This document shows, piece after piece, positions 34,561 through 46,854 of a stretch of DNA of 64,000 nt. Below the pieces are notes generated by a model. The model did not search any database. It saw only the letters and a list, made by a program, of their open reading frames with translations, and was not told the origin of the DNA. Positions within the stretch are counted from its first letter, which is position 1, and each line of letters opens with the position of its first letter. Source of the DNA: Notamacropus eugenii (lineage: Eukaryota; Chordata; Mammalia; Diprotodontia; Macropodidae); NCBI RefSeq assembly GCF_028372415.1, contig NC_092875.1, forward strand, positions 339,939,123-340,003,122, in the 5' to 3' direction. The translations under genes and the position numbers were made by a program.

Positions 34561-35836
34561 GAAGTAGTCAAGGGATGGACCCTTGAATGAAGCAAAGAAA
34601 AATAACTACATCAGGCAAGGAGGGAAACAGCAACCGTTACAATTAGTAATCACTCTAAAGTCAGGAGAAAACAGCCCTTAAGCAAAGCTTAGGCAGGGGC
34701 CTAGTATTATCCAGTCTATTGGTTTCAGAGTGCAGTAGGTTTAAGGGGGAAGGGAGGGGAGGGGGAAGGAAACAATATTTTGGAAGACAGATCTCTTCTG
34801 AAATTCTTTGAAGAAGTCAGTGTAGTCTGGGCTGTTTAGTTCATAGCTGAGAGAATTATCTAGTCTACATGGGGCCAATTTTTATAGACTCAGTATTTTC
34901 TCCCTATTTGCTCCACCTCCATCTGCTTGATTGATTGGATCATTTTTTTATGAGCAGCTGGGAAGTCATTAGTGCTGCTCAAGCAGCTATAAGTACAACA
35001 ATAACAGGTTGTCATCCAAAGGCTCCTAGTCACATGGGTCTGTCCAGTATGGCTCTTGGCTCCATGGCCACTACATCTTTGATTACTGCTAATTTTAGTC
35101 ATCTCTCTGGTCTACATCTATGGCAAAAGCCTGTAGATCATAGATGTCATCTATGATCTCTGCCACAGAATTGGCTATCCAGTCCCCACAAACATTTAAG
35201 TGCTATGACTTCAGTGATCCATCTTCAAGAAGCACAGAACATTACAGGTAGGTTCCCTGAGGATCTCTAGTATTTGCTGATGTTTCACAGCATTAGACAT
35301 TTACCACTCTTGTAGCAGTAGCTTATACTAATTAGGAATTAAAGGCTTTTATCTCCAAGTGAGCAGATATGCCACTCAAAAACAGTAATAATTATTTATA
35401 TGTCCGCAAAGGGTCTCTCTGCCCTTATTGCTTGATTAACAGCCTGTTCCAAGCTCTGAATCCATGTCTCTGTTGGCAGAGGGTCACTAGCCATGGAAGA
35501 TGATGCCTATCTTCCCAGCTATAACCCTCAAACATTCCAAAGTTCATCTTTTTTTTTCTACGATGGACATCAGTTTGTAAAGCAAGACCTAGTCAGAAGT
35601 AAAGGGTTGGGAAATAAATTTCCATCCCCCTCCCCCTTTTGGGGTACTTGCTAGGGATTTGGGAGGGGTCCAAGGTCTAATCTAATTCATAAAAGGAAGT
35701 AGATACAAGGTTTTCCTTCCTTACTACCTTCTCTAGTGCCTTATTTTACCTATAGAGTTTACCACAACATACACAATCCTTTCAGGGAAAAGTCCATTGG
35801 CATCATTAAAATTCTTAGTGAAGGTTTGTGATTGCC
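34561..35836. other. Unclassified DNA with a G-rich tract and a perfect palindrome
   Basis: Contains a purine tract (34742-34770, 'gggggaagggaggggagg'), a C-rich stretch near 35621-35640, and a 25-bp palindrome at 35135-35159. No repeat family or gene could be supported. Confidence 0.4.
35135..35159. repeat. Perfect 12-bp inverted repeat
   Basis: The arms 'agatcatagatg' and 'catctatgatct' are exact reverse complements separated by one T. Confidence 0.95.
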
Positions 35837-36680
35837 TTTGTGTACCAATCTTCTTTTTTTTTTAATTATTATTATTTGGATTTATTTATTTATTTAAGTT
35901 TTCAACATTCATTTCCACAAAATTTTGGGTTCCAAATTTTCTCCCCATTTCCGCCCCCCCCCCAAACCACTAAGCATTCTACTTACCCCTATCACCAATC
36001 TGTCCTCCCTTCTAACATCCCTCTCTTCCCTTATCGCCATCTTCTCTTTTGTCCTGTAGGGCAAGATAAATTTCTATACCCCATTACCTGTACTTCTTAT
36101 TTCCTAGTGGCAAGAACAATACTCAACAGTTGTTCCTGAAACTTTGAGTTCTAGCTTCTCTTCATCCCTCCCTCCCCACCCATTCCCTTTGGGAAGCAAG
36201 CAATTCAATATAGGCCATATCTGTGTAGTTTTGCAAATGACTTCCATAATAGTCGTGTTGTGTAAGACTAACTATATTTTCCTCCATCCTATCCTGCCCC
36301 CCATTTCTTCTATTCTCTCTTTTGATCTTATCCCTCTCCAAGAGTGCTCCCTCCTCCCACTGCCTTCCTTTCTCTTATCCCCCCCACCCTGCTTATCCCT
36401 TTCTCCCCCACTATCCTGTATTGTAAGATAGGTTTTCATACCAAAATGAGTGTGCATTTTATTCCTTCCTTTAGTCAAATGTGATGAGAGTAAGCTTCAT
36501 GTTTTTTCTCTCACCTCCCCCCTTTTTCCCTCCACTGAAAAGTCTTTTACTTGCCTCTTTTATGAGAGATAATTTGCCCCATTCCATTTCTCCCTTTCTC
36601 CTCCCAATATATTTCTCTCTCACTGCTTAATTTCATTATTTAAAGATATGATCCCATCCTATTCAATTCACCCTGTGTTC

Positions 36681-36732
36681 TCTGTCTCTGTCTCTGTCTC
36701 TCTCTCTCCGAGTGTGTGTGTGTGTGTGTGTA
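36681..36732. repeat. (TCTCTG)n and (TG)n microsatellite in the HAL1 3' UTR
   Basis: 'tctctgtctctgtctctgtc' followed by about nine TG units. Confidence 0.95.
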
Positions 36733-36967
36733 ATCCCACCCACTACCCAGATACTGAAAAAAGTTTCAAGAGTTACAAATATTGTCTTTCTCTGTAGGAA
36801 TGTAAATAGTTCAACTTTAGTAAGTCCCTTATGACTTCTCTTTGCTGTTTACCTTTTCATGCTTCTCTTCATTCTTGTGTTTGAAAGTCAAATTTTCTTT
36901 TCAGCTCTGGTCTTTTCATCAAGAATGCTTGAAAGTTCTCAATTTCATTGAAAGACCATTTTTTCCC

Positions 36968-37979
36968 CTAAAGTATTATACTCAGTTTTGCTGGGTAGGT
37001 GATTCTTGGTTTTAGTCCTAGTTCCTTTGACTTCTGGAATGTCATATTCCATGCCCTTCAATCCCTTAATGTAGAGGCTGCTAGATCTTGTGTTATCCTG
37101 ATTGTATTTCCACAATACTTGAATTGTTTCTTTCTAGCTGCTTGCAATATTTTCTCCTTGACCTGGGAACTCTGGAATTTGGCCACAATGTTCCTAGGAG
37201 TTTCTCTTTTTGGATCTCTTTCAGGAGGTGATCGGTGGATTCTTTCAATATTTATTTTGCCCCCTGGTTCTAGGATATCAGGGAAGTTTTCCTTGATAAT
37301 TTCATGAAAGATGATGTCTAGGCTCTTTTTTTTTATCAAGGCTTTCAGGTAGTCCCATAATTTTTAGATTGTCTTTCCTGGATCTATTTTCCAGGTCAGC
37401 TGTTTTTCCAATGAGATATTTCACATTATCTTCCATTTTTTCATTCTTTTGGTTTTGTTTTATGATTTCTTGATTTCTCATAAAGTCATTAGCCTCCATC
37501 TGTTCTATTCTAATTTTGAAAGAACTATTTTCTTCAGTGAGCTTTTGAACCTCCTTTTCCATTTGGCTAATTCTGCTTTTTAAAGCATTCTTCTCCTCAT
37601 TGGCTTTTTGGACCTCTTCTGCCAATTGAGTTAGCCTATTTTTCAAGGTGTTATTTTCTTCAGCATTTTTTTGGGTCTCCTTTAGCAAGGTGTTGACCCA
37701 CTTTTCATGCTGTTCTTGCATCTCTCTCATTTCTCTTCCCAGTTTTTCCTCCACCTCTCTAACTTGATTTTCAAAATCCTTTTTGAGCTCTTCCATGGCC
37801 TGAGTCCATTGAATATTTATTTTGGATGTTTGGGATACAGAAGCCTTGACTTTTATGTCTTTCCCTGATGGTAAGCATTGTTCTTCCTCATCTGAAAGGA
37901 TGGGAGAAGATATCTGTTCACCAAGAAAGTAACCTTCTATGGTCTTATTTTTTTTCCCTTTTTTGGGCATTTTACCCAA
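36968..37979 (-). pseudogene. L1/HAL1 ORF1 RNA-binding protein, lightly damaged
   Basis: It corresponds to about 337 codons, the usual L1 ORF1p length, beginning MGKMPKKGKKNKTIEGYF. A long coiled coil (about residues 60-195, many E/K/L/N heptads such as TEENSSFKIRIEQME) drives trimer formation in this family. The RNA recognition domain starts with NLKIMGLPES (residues 204-213). The C-terminal domain shows KINIERIHRSP and ends GLKPRITYPAKLSIIL. The frame shifts at a nine-base T run on the plus strand (37326-37334), and one in-frame TGA (37058-37060) interrupts the C-terminal part. Otherwise the protein is well preserved, which suggests a fairly recent insertion. ORF1p coats element RNA and acts as a nucleic-acid chaperone. 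Confidence 0.88.
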
Positions 37980-38951
37980 CCAGTTACTTGACTTTTGGGT
38001 CCTTTGTCAAGAGTAGGGTATACTCTGGGAATCTGTAAGATCTCAGTTCCTCCAAGGTGGCACAATCAAGCATGTACTGGTCTGGGTGCAGAGAAGAATT
38101 TTTGTGCCCAGAATCTTAGCAGAGTTTCCTCTCCACAGCCACCTGGCCTCCAGTTCCACCAAGTCAGCACTGGTGGCTGATTTTCTGATAAGCTGGATGG
38201 GCAGAGCCGCCATTCAGTGCAAGACAAAGACCAGCTGCCTCAGGGCCTCTACTCAGGGCTGAGGTAAGACTGAGTTCCTCAGTGCCCCCAGGGGTTTTTA
38301 CTCTCCAACAATGGAGCAGTCTGTACGGGAGCTATGGGAAGGCCCTTCTCCTTTCTTGGCCAGCTGAAAAACCCCATCACTGACCTTTGGCGCCTATCTG
38401 GGAGCTGCTGCTACTGGGACTGGGGATTCCACAACTAGAGATTCCGCCCCTGAGGGCTATTTGTGAGACGCACCACGTGGCCAAGGCTGGGCTGGGCTCT
38501 GAGCCTGCCCGGTGCAACAGACATTTCCTGTGGACCTCTCAGGTAACCCTGGGCTGGAAATCTCTTCCACTCTGTTGTTCTCCACTTCTGTTGCTCCACA
38601 ATTTGTTGAGAGTCTCTCTCTACAGGTTTTTTATGGGCTGTGTGGGGAAAGCCTCCATATCTATGTCTTTCTACTCTGCCATCTTGGCTCCGCCCCCCTT
38701 TGTGCACCAATCTTATCAGAACTGGATAGCAATGGTGGCCATTCTCACCTAACACATAATTGCACACTTCTGCATAGATTCAAGACTGCCACCTCTTCCA
38801 TCTTCCCCAGTTTCAAGGCTGGCATACCCACTGAGGTTTCCAGATCAACAGCATCTTATATGGAGTTCGTGCCCTCTGATCATATCACCCTCTCCCAGTC
38901 TTGTCAGTGTCCTTGATTAAACCTCCAGGGACACTCCCTCATCCATAAAAT

Positions 38952-39128
38952 TACAAGCTTTTGAAACTGGAAGGAATCTTAGAGATCATTTAATTCAGCT
39001 TTCTCATTTTAAAGATGAAGAAATGAAGCCTCACAGAATTAAGAGACTTGCTCAAGGTTAAATAACAAGTTAGTGGTAGAATCAAGATTAAAACCCAGGT
39101 CCAATGCTCTTTCCACTACCTCCCTCCA
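38952..39128 (-). mobile_element. MIR-related SINE, antisense
   Basis: 'ttgaaactggaaggaatctt', 'agagatcatttaattcagct', 'aaagatgaagaaatgaagcc', 'gacttgctcaaggttaaata' and 'aacccaggtccaatgctctt' are MIR3-like landmarks in reverse order. Confidence 0.8.
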
Positions 39129-39177
39129 CTGCTCCTTCTTCAATGACATCAGCATCTGGATCACAATCTTCCTTTTT

Positions 39178-39345
39178 AAAAAAAAAAAAATGTAATATTT
39201 TATTTTTTCCCCAGTCAGTTATAAAACAATTTTTAACATTGGTTTTTAAAATTTTTTGAATTTCAAATTCTTTCTCTCCTTCTTCCCCTCACTATCCTCC
39301 TCTCTGAGAAGGCAACCAATTTCATATAGGTCACATCACAGTCCT
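39178..39345 (-). mobile_element. L1/HAL1 3' end, antisense, truncated
   Basis: Reverse complement of the L1 tail: 'aatttcaaattctttctctc' then 'ctctgagaaggcaaccaatt' and 'catataggtcaca'. The pattern matches the end of the HAL1 next door ('gggaagcaagcaattcaat'). Confidence 0.7.
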
Positions 39346-39616
39346 TTTTAACCACATTCAAATTAGACCTTGTTATATACTATCTCCAAGAAATTATCCC
39401 TGTCATCTTTAACTCCACTGTCTGCCTGGCCTGCTTTATCTGATCTTTACCTTTAAGTCTTATATACTGTACCTCTGTTATGTTTTTCCTACCTGAAATT
39501 ACAGAGGTAGAATGTTTAGAGATTTCATCCCCATGGCCATCATCTTAGTTCATATCTTAATTACTTCTTGTTTGGACTATGACAATGCCTTCTCTTTCTT
39601 CAACTCCCTCTAACTG

Positions 39617-40065
39617 AGAGGTTCTTTACTTTTTGGGGGGATCTTCTTGCAGTCTGGTGAAGCCTACGAGCTCCTTTTCAGAATAATGTTTTTAAATGCT
39701 TAAAATACATAGCATTACAAATGAAAATAATTGTATTAAAAGCATCACAAAATTAAAAACAAATTGTGATACACTAATATATCTAATGGTAAATCTAATA
39801 AATGTAAGTAATTTCAGAGTAGTGATGAGTGTAAATGATACTTTTAGATATCTGCAACAATCATAATATGATATGAAAATACATGTGATTTCTATTGGTG
39901 ACCAAAATCACCCAGGTACTGCTAATAATACTGTGGTTTGTTACCTATATTCATAATCAAAGGAAATGCTAAATTTCAATTAGGAGCTAGTGAAATACAT
40001 AGATAGAATTCCCCAACCCCCACCAAGCAAGTTTGAAGACTTATGATCCCAGGGTAAAAGCCCTT
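39617..40065. mobile_element. Ancient non-autonomous DNA transposon (hAT-like), about 450 bp
   Basis: A widely dispersed mammalian repeat, recognisable by 'gcagtctggtgaagcctacg', 'cagaataatgtttttaaatg', 'atatctgcaacaatcataat' and 'aggaaatgctaaatttcaat'. Its ends form degenerate inverted repeats ('aggttctttac' at 39619-39629 against the reverse complement of 40054-40064; 8 of 11 match). No clear target duplication remains. The family name is not certain, but a DNA transposon fits the ends and lack of coding capacity. Confidence 0.65.
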
Positions 40066-40440
40066 GCTTTTGTTCATCTTATATAATGTGGTCAATTAAC
40101 CTTCAAATGAATGGCCTTGAACATATCATTTCTCAGCTTAAAAACACTTCATTCTTCCCTCTGCCTCTTTATCTTGGTAGCAAAGGCTTGTTACAACCTG
40201 ACTTCTCCAGTTTTCTCTGGCAAGCAGAGTCAAACTGTACTTGCTCTATATTCTGGTACAAATATGTCAAAGACCCAGATTAAACACCATCTCTTCCATG
40301 AAAGTTTCCCTAATTTTTCTTGTAAGATGTAACTATTGTCTCCTTTGAATTGTTACAACACTTCGTATCTCTTTTGTTCACTCTTCATTATACTCACCGG
40401 TATTATGCTTATCTATCTTTTGTCTTTCACTAGTTTTTCT

Positions 40441-40861
40441 TTTTAAAAAAGGTTTTATTGCTATCTTGTTTTTACAACACATTTTAACTTAAAGCTTCTC
40501 CCCCATCCTCCAGTGAGCTCTCCCTTCTAGCACTGTAACTTACTGTTGCATCTGCTTTTATTCTGCATCATTTCACACAAGTCTTCCCACGTTTCTCTGA
40601 GATTTTCATATTCATGGTTTCTTGTAGCTTCCATCATATTCATAAGCAAGTCTATTCAGACATTTCCCAGTTGCCAGGAATCTACTTTGTTTCCCTTGTT
40701 TTGCTACCATGAAGAGTGCCATTGTGAGTATTTTGGTGTGACCTAGATCTTTCTTTCTATCTATGATTTTCTTGGAGTAGATGTTTAGTAGTCAGAATCA
40801 CTTTCTTCGCATAATTCCAAGCTGCTTTTAGAAACAGTTGTGCCAGCTTATAAATCCAACA
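40441..40861 (-). mobile_element. L1-type 3' UTR, antisense, truncated
   Basis: Parallel to 7170-7760 in the half-L1: 'catttcacacaagtcttccc', 'ccatcatattcataagcaag', 'catttcccagttgccaggaa', 'agagtgccattgtgagtatt'. This is the marsupial L1 3' UTR in reverse. Confidence 0.75.
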
Positions 40862-41005
40862 CCCAAATTAAGTTAATGCTAGATTTCTCGAGGTCAGAGG
40901 CCCAATCTTGTCTTTTTTTTTTTTTTGCATGCACCTCAACATTTAGTAGGGCACTTTATACCTATTGGCTACTTAATTAATGTTAGTTGAATTAAATTTA
41001 GTTGA

Positions 41006-41730
41006 ATATCAGATTGCTGGGCCAACAGAATTGGTTCTCCAGTAGCTAATAGATTATCTGGAAAGGTTATTTAGAATTTGATACTTTATGTGGGCTGATA
41101 TGTTATCTTACTGTTACAGGTACTCTCTCCAATGATGCAGATTAACAAAATCCTATTCTGTTGCCTCATTGTGGTGTGAGGTGAACCTACATTCTCAAAG
41201 GCTATGAAAACTAAATACAAGATCTGGAAGGTTCTGCTCTGATGGACAGGGTTTGAGTATTATCATGTCAACAATTCATATCTGCTTTCTGAGGACCAAC
41301 CTGGCTAGACATGGAGATGTTCATCACTAGCTAACTAGAAACTTGGTAATAGATTCCTTGGCTCTTGCAAAGAATTTGATACTGCAACAATAATTTATGG
41401 AAATCTCAGCCAAACTATTGTTAAAGTATAATTTCCTAATTTTAAAGGTTCCTACGTATTTTATTTTATTTCCCTTTATTTTATATATAACATTCTTCTC
41501 CTGTTTTCATGTCAAGATAAAATTCAAGTTTTCATTCTTTTAACATTAATTTCAGAACAACAGACTTGAAAACATCAATACAAAAGAATGCTGTTTTTGA
41601 ACTTCTTTTGCTTACCTACAACACAATGTCAGTGAACAGAAATAAAATAAATCACGATGACAGGTTGAGCAAATCTGAGACAAAACAACTTAAAATCTTT
41701 TAGGGCATACTTCTGATAGGGAATGTCTGG
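41006..41730. other. Unique DNA, nothing identified
   Basis: About 0.7 kb without recognised repeats. Confidence 0.5.
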
Positions 41731-41734
41731 ATAA

Positions 41735-41840
41735 ATTTTTGTTTACAACTATAATGGAATATTGTTGTGCCATAAGAAACGATGAATCTGAGGATTTCAG
41801 AGAAACATGGGAAGAAGTGAAGCAGAGTAAGACTCAGTAT
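41735..41840 (+). mobile_element. L1 ORF2 C-terminal fragment, sense
   Basis: A readable peptide MEYCCAIRNDESEDFRETWE (from about 41755) matches the conserved L1 ORF2 C-terminal MEYYAAI.NDE motif. Only about 100 bp can be assigned. Confidence 0.75.
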
Positions 41841-44615
41841 CTATAATTCTCCACTAGACTCTAATTTTACATGTACTAGGGAGACATAAGTGAGAAATTC
41901 TTTTCTTCAAAATTTAAGTCAAAGGGTCCTTATAGCATGCTTGCTAGGCATAGGGAAATTTTTGCATCACTGTGGCAGACAGGCTAGGGAGGTTCAAGTT
42001 CTCATGGGCTCCTTCCTACTGATTAATGCTACCAGTGCTAGGGTTCAAGCTGCATTGAAATTCTGTTTTCCATCCTAGTTCTGTGGTTCCAAACTTTGTA
42101 ATTTCACAAAATCAAGGTCCAGTTGATAAGACTGTCAATTCAGTCAAGTCATTATCATTTATACAAATTGATAGCTAGAGTTCTTCAGTCATAGGGATCA
42201 AAACTGATCCAAATTCACATGCACACTCAATGCATCATCTTTATTATTTTATCTATTTTAGATGCCAAGGACTTGGAATGTCAAACATTCTATCAGTTAC
42301 CTATTGAACAAATGACGACTAAAGTGTTTGGTGTCCCTCATACCTGGTACCAATCAGGAGGCACAACATGATCTGATTATACTCAAAGAACTCAATACAA
42401 TCCTACTTGACCACTTCAGTATCTGTGTTTGAATCCCCAAATCAAATCAAATCAGATTTTTTTCTTCTTACACACAACCACAGTAAAGGTCCTGTGTTTG
42501 TCATGCACATTTTTTTTGAGGGTAGACAGGGGAATAGATAGAAATGAAAGGGCTGGGAATTCCTGAGCAATGTAAGCCACTTCAGCAAAATTTACTGTAA
42601 GTCTGAGTAGAGGGGCTAAACATCAGAAATTAAGGAATCATTTAATGGAAAGAGACCTAGAGAATTCCTGTTTTTGCTGCCATTATGGCAGAGCTATATA
42701 TAGTACTTAAAATTTCATATATATATATGTAGACTTTCAAATGTGCGACCACTCAAGATTAATTATTCTTCAAAATCTTAATCATTCCATGAAATCATGA
42801 TGTTGGATAATGGCCATTTAAAATGAAATGTTCTCTATTATACAGAGTTGCAACTTCTTAGTAACTGTGAATTAAAGCATAATTTAGTATGGCTGGATGC
42901 CAGCATGACAAGTGAAATTTACAGACAATCAACTCTTGATAATATTGAGAGAAAAGCACTGTTGGACAGCTTGGAGTCACAGAAAGTTACCCACTTGCCT
43001 CCTTTTGGAGTCAAGCAGTAGGCTTCCTGCTGAATGACAAACTGAAAGGAATTTAAAACATAATGGTGGAAACCAAAACTGAGAAGAAAAAGAAAAGTTG
43101 CTTGCCTTGTAAATCTTATAGGGCCAGAGTGATGCTAGGTTATCATTCTGTTTATTAGCACGCACTTTGGAGAGTTCAGGGCAAGTATGGATACGCATTC
43201 ATTCCATTTTATGCCACACATTACTGAAAACACATTCAACAGCATAAATAATTCATCAGTCCATTGTTTGAAATTTAAGATTCTAAAACCGCACCGCAGT
43301 GCTCTACTTTATGGCTGCTTGGACTTTCAAACAGAAAGACAGTTTGGGTAGATGGACTTTGTAACTCTCCTAAGAGCCCATTAGTGAAAGCCACCCAGGA
43401 AAAGAAAAAGAGTTCCCCCTCTCTCTTTCTCCTGCCCTTCCCACAGACCCTACAGGCTTTGGGCCCAGCCAAAGAAAACTAAGCTTTAATAGCTGTTCTG
43501 GCAGAGGCAAAATGTATGGAATCAAATCAACATCTGCATTTCTACTCTTCCTATTCTCAGTGCCAGTTAAATACAAAAGGCATGAACTCAGAGGTGATGA
43601 AAAATCCATTAGGGCTGGAATTCTTTGGAAGAGAAGGGAGAGACAGTAAGACACTCAAGGTTGATGACATATTGAGAGATTACAGAGTGCAGAAATTCAT
43701 GTTCAGAGAGGAAGGCAGGGTCCTTGTACTTTTTGTTTAGGAATTGGGATTTTTCTGAGGACAGAACTCAAGACTTGATGTCCACGGTAAACTGAGAAAA
43801 CAGAAATATAAGATTCTACACTTATGATTTCTTAAAGGAGTAAAGGGTGGATCCGTAGACCATGCAATGTACTAGTTTAGAATTGAGAAGCAGCAAAGCA
43901 GGATCATTATGTATTAATAAGAATGAGATGAGATCTAATGAGTATTTCCCATTTCTGACTCTATTGATTCTTCAGAACAACTTTAGATGTAGGAAGATTG
44001 CTAAACCAGTTAACCTTATTCTTTTTGGGTTACTGAGACCAAGCCAAGCTCAGGGGCAAGGAAGTGGACAGTAAGCTTTGTCATGGGGCTCTGGGGCACA
44101 GTACAACTTACACTCTGCCCTGACTTGGCGCTGGGATGAGTAGGGTTACCAAGCTAAAAGATTCCCTGCAGTTCACTCTGATGTCCTCCTTGATGCCAAG
44201 GCAGATGCAGGTGTCACACTGAACTCCACACACACACACTCACTCACAGGAAGTTAGAAGACTTGGAAATAACAGGAGTTGGTGACAAGCCTCTGTGCCA
44301 CTGTCTTACAACTGTATTGCTACTCTCTCGGTACGAAAGACCTTTTAAGAGAATAAGGCTGTGCACCAAAAGCTGGCACCTGATATGACAACCATAACAG
44401 TAATAAGCCACCCTCCTCTATCTTTTATCCCCTTCCAGAAACTCTAAGCAATGATAATGACCAAAAATAAAGTGCATGAAAAAAACCTGGCAATGCAACA
44501 AGAGATATCATTCTATTTTGGGGTGAGGGGTGGAGAGAAAGCACAGCAAACAAGCCCAATCATTAGTGTCTCAGTGTAGTCTCAATTTGTCAGTGGCCTG
44601 ACTGCTCTGTTGTGA
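41841..44615. other. Mostly unique, repeat-poor DNA
   Basis: About 2.8 kb with small simple repeats ((TA)n at 42717-42730, (CA)n at 44229-44244) and no recognised element or supported exon. Confidence 0.5.
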
Positions 44616-44617
44616 AA

Positions 44618-44715
44618 AATAGGCCCAAGGTTCCTACTTATCTGTAAAATATGGTGGGTTGTACTAGATGATATCTAAAGACACGTCTAACTCTAACAAT
44701 ATAACTGATTCCAGG
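44618..44715 (+). mobile_element. MIR-related SINE tail
   Basis: 'ttatctgtaaaatatggtgg' followed by 'ttgtactagatgatatctaa' and 'agacacgtctaactctaaca' is the tail form seen at 18 kb, 51.4 kb and 55.2 kb. Confidence 0.65.
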
Positions 44716-46845
44716 CCCCTGCCAAAGGGATAAAAGAGCTAGTTTATTGAAGGAAAGAAAAGCTCCCCCTCTTTGGTGAGAGGTAAAAGAACAGAGTCAG
44801 AGCATAGCCTTGTCAACAGTGTCAGCTGACCTCGGAAAAGTGAGCTCCTGCTTTTTCCTCTATGGAAAAGGGCTTAGTCCTCTGGGCCTAGTGACATGTT
44901 TCTTGGGTGAACTCAATCTCTATCTAGATTATTCTGAGGGTAGATTTCACTTAAATAAAAGAAAAATTCAACTTTTAGTCCCTAGACTTAATAATTTCTT
45001 CCTATCAAAGTACATTTCTATTATTTGGTATAACTAGAGTTTTCCCATCTTTGAGGCAGAAATTCATTTCACATTTTAAGAATATTGCAAATTTTAAAAG
45101 TTTTAAAAATACACACTTTTAAGATATCTAAAATGAGAATGAGTTTTTAGTCATTTTATTGCCAACACAAAATAAAGCAGATATTTGTGCAACTAGATAG
45201 ACTATTACATACAAATCAAACACCCGTGAACCTTGGTTTCTAAAGCTAGTGTAGTTTTATCCTGTCTATTTATTTATTCACAAAATGGAAAAGAAGCGCA
45301 TTTTTCCTTTTTCAGATCCCAAAGGACTATCAAATTTAGAAAGAGCTACTCCTGAGAAAGAGAGAAAACAGTCTCTCCACTCTTATATCAGAAGCTCCCT
45401 CTGTTAAAAGCTGGATTATCACTTCAATAGTCTCAAATGAATACAGATATTTAACTGACTTCCACCAGGTTACTGGTATGGCTTTCTTTAAAACCTCATC
45501 AGCAAACATAGATTTCTTGAATGGATCCCCACTAGCCCAGAAAGATATTATAGTTAGTATTACAGAGGGGTAATTGCTAGCTGCCCTGTCACTGTTACCT
45601 CATCCTTTTAAGAATTAAGTTTGACCCTGGGCCTTGAGTACTGAGAATGGGGACAAAGGATTGAGCTGGAGTTACTGAGTAGTCAGTTTGATGTTGAAGC
45701 AGTTATTAAAATTTTTAAGGCTAGATGAATAAATTTTCTAAAATAGGAGTTGTAACTCCAGATCTTTAATTATATTTAAAAATTTTAAATCTTTGATTTT
45801 AAAACTATATTCATAGTTTTTAGTTTAGTTCATAGTCAACTTCTGACTTTTTTTTTAAAAAAGTTCATTTTAACAAAAAGATCTGACTTACGTAAAAATT
45901 TGTTTCTATTATCTTTTTAAAAAATAATGATTTGATTTTTGCTTGCTTCAAACCTGTTCCGGAATCTTTCTCTACACTGACAGCTTTCTCAACACAACGA
46001 CATTTCCTTCTCTCTCTTTAAATTGAACAGATGTGTGAGGGAGAGATTTTAATTTATTTGCCAGCAATGACTAGTTAAAAAAAGATCTTGGCCCCAGTCT
46101 GATTGCTTTTTATACTCAAACACCTGTGGATATCCTGTGTTTCAATCAGGAAGTTCATGATCATCTGTAAAAACTAAAATAGCACCAGTATCCAGTGTTC
46201 ACAGAGGGATTTTTTTCTTTTTTGAGCACTGAGGTCATGTTCACCCATATGGAAAAGCCTTATTAGTTGAAAAGAGTTCCTGTTTCTCATTAATTAACAG
46301 ATAGCAGTTCTACCAAAAGACTTCTACCTGACTTTGTATGGAAACCTCAAATGGAACTGAACTTTACTCTGTTCCAATACAAAATGAATGTGACACAGGG
46401 ATTTACCCTTTATGCAACAACATGAGCAGAGAGAGTACAAAAGACTGTGAAGTCTGCAGGGCGTGAAATTAAAATTTTCACACAAATACAAAAGGCTTCT
46501 CTGAAGTAATGATACAATGTTACAACTTTGGCATGAAATCTTCTGGTTTGAGTAAAAGTCAATGCCATGTGATCCTATGGTTTGTGCATCAGTAGAAATA
46601 TTTTGCTGCTCAAGAAAAATTTCCAATAACATGTCCAAAGAGAGATGGTGAAAGAAATGGGAGCAAGCTATTAGGATAGGCCTACAGGTTTTTGGGGCAA
46701 GGAGTCCCACTAGTCTTCTAATTCTTGACATAAGTTTGAGGCACAAGAGGAAACTAAAGTTCTAGTTTTTGGTTAGCTGACCTATATGCTCATTTCATAA
46801 AGTTGTCAACCCATAACAGCTGCCTAACATTCCTCCTTTAAACAT
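44716..46845. other. Unique DNA, nothing identified
   Basis: About 2.1 kb, AT-rich. It includes the 140-codon minus-strand frame 46324-46746, which has no recognisable family, no splice sites and unusual composition, so it is not called. Confidence 0.5.
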
Positions 46846-46854
46846 CCAATTTCA

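Larger units (their letters stand above)
35853..38698 (-). mobile_element. Half-L1 (HAL1-type) retrotransposon, structurally complete
   Basis: A 2846-bp element reads right to left. It starts with the L1 5' signature (GGGGGGCGGAGCCAAGATGG, minus strand, from 38698). It has a 5' UTR of about 720 bp, one ORF1 (37979 to 36968), a 3' UTR of about 1.1 kb containing a (TG)n/(TCTCTG)n tract, and a 3' end 'aatgttgaaaacttaaat' with an A-rich tail. There is no ORF2. A 16-bp target-site duplication flanks it ('tttgtgtaccaatctt' at 35837-35852; 'tttgtgcaccaatctt' at 38699-38714), so both ends are original and ORF2 was not lost by a later flank deletion. Half-L1 elements of this layout are known in mammals and rely on L1 ORF2 supplied in trans. 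Confidence 0.88.
39350..41005 (+). mobile_element. L2 LINE, broken into pieces by later insertions
   Basis: L2 sequence is recognisable at 39350-39612 ('cttgtttggactatgacaat', 'gccttctctttcttcaactc'), at 40066-40440 ('agaccca' to 'aacaccatctcttccatgaa' and 'gtttccctaatttttcttg') and at 40862-41005 ('gaggtcagaggcccaatctt' and the 'atttagtagggcactttata' end). Between these lie an ancient DNA transposon and an antisense L1 tail. A MIR and a second L1 tail lie just upstream. The order of pieces is consistent with a single original L2. Confidence 0.65.

Noticed and set aside
32640-35836. Possible old retroviral internal region on the minus strand, either side of the 34.3-kb repeat
   Set aside because: Parts look hydrophobic or env-like in isolated frames, but there is no recognisable protease, polymerase or envelope motif, no LTR pair and no primer-binding site. 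Not enough to name an element.
46324-46746. 140-codon open frame on the minus strand
   Set aside because: No recognisable domain, cysteine- and leucine-rich composition, no splice sites or promoter context. A chance frame is the simplest explanation.
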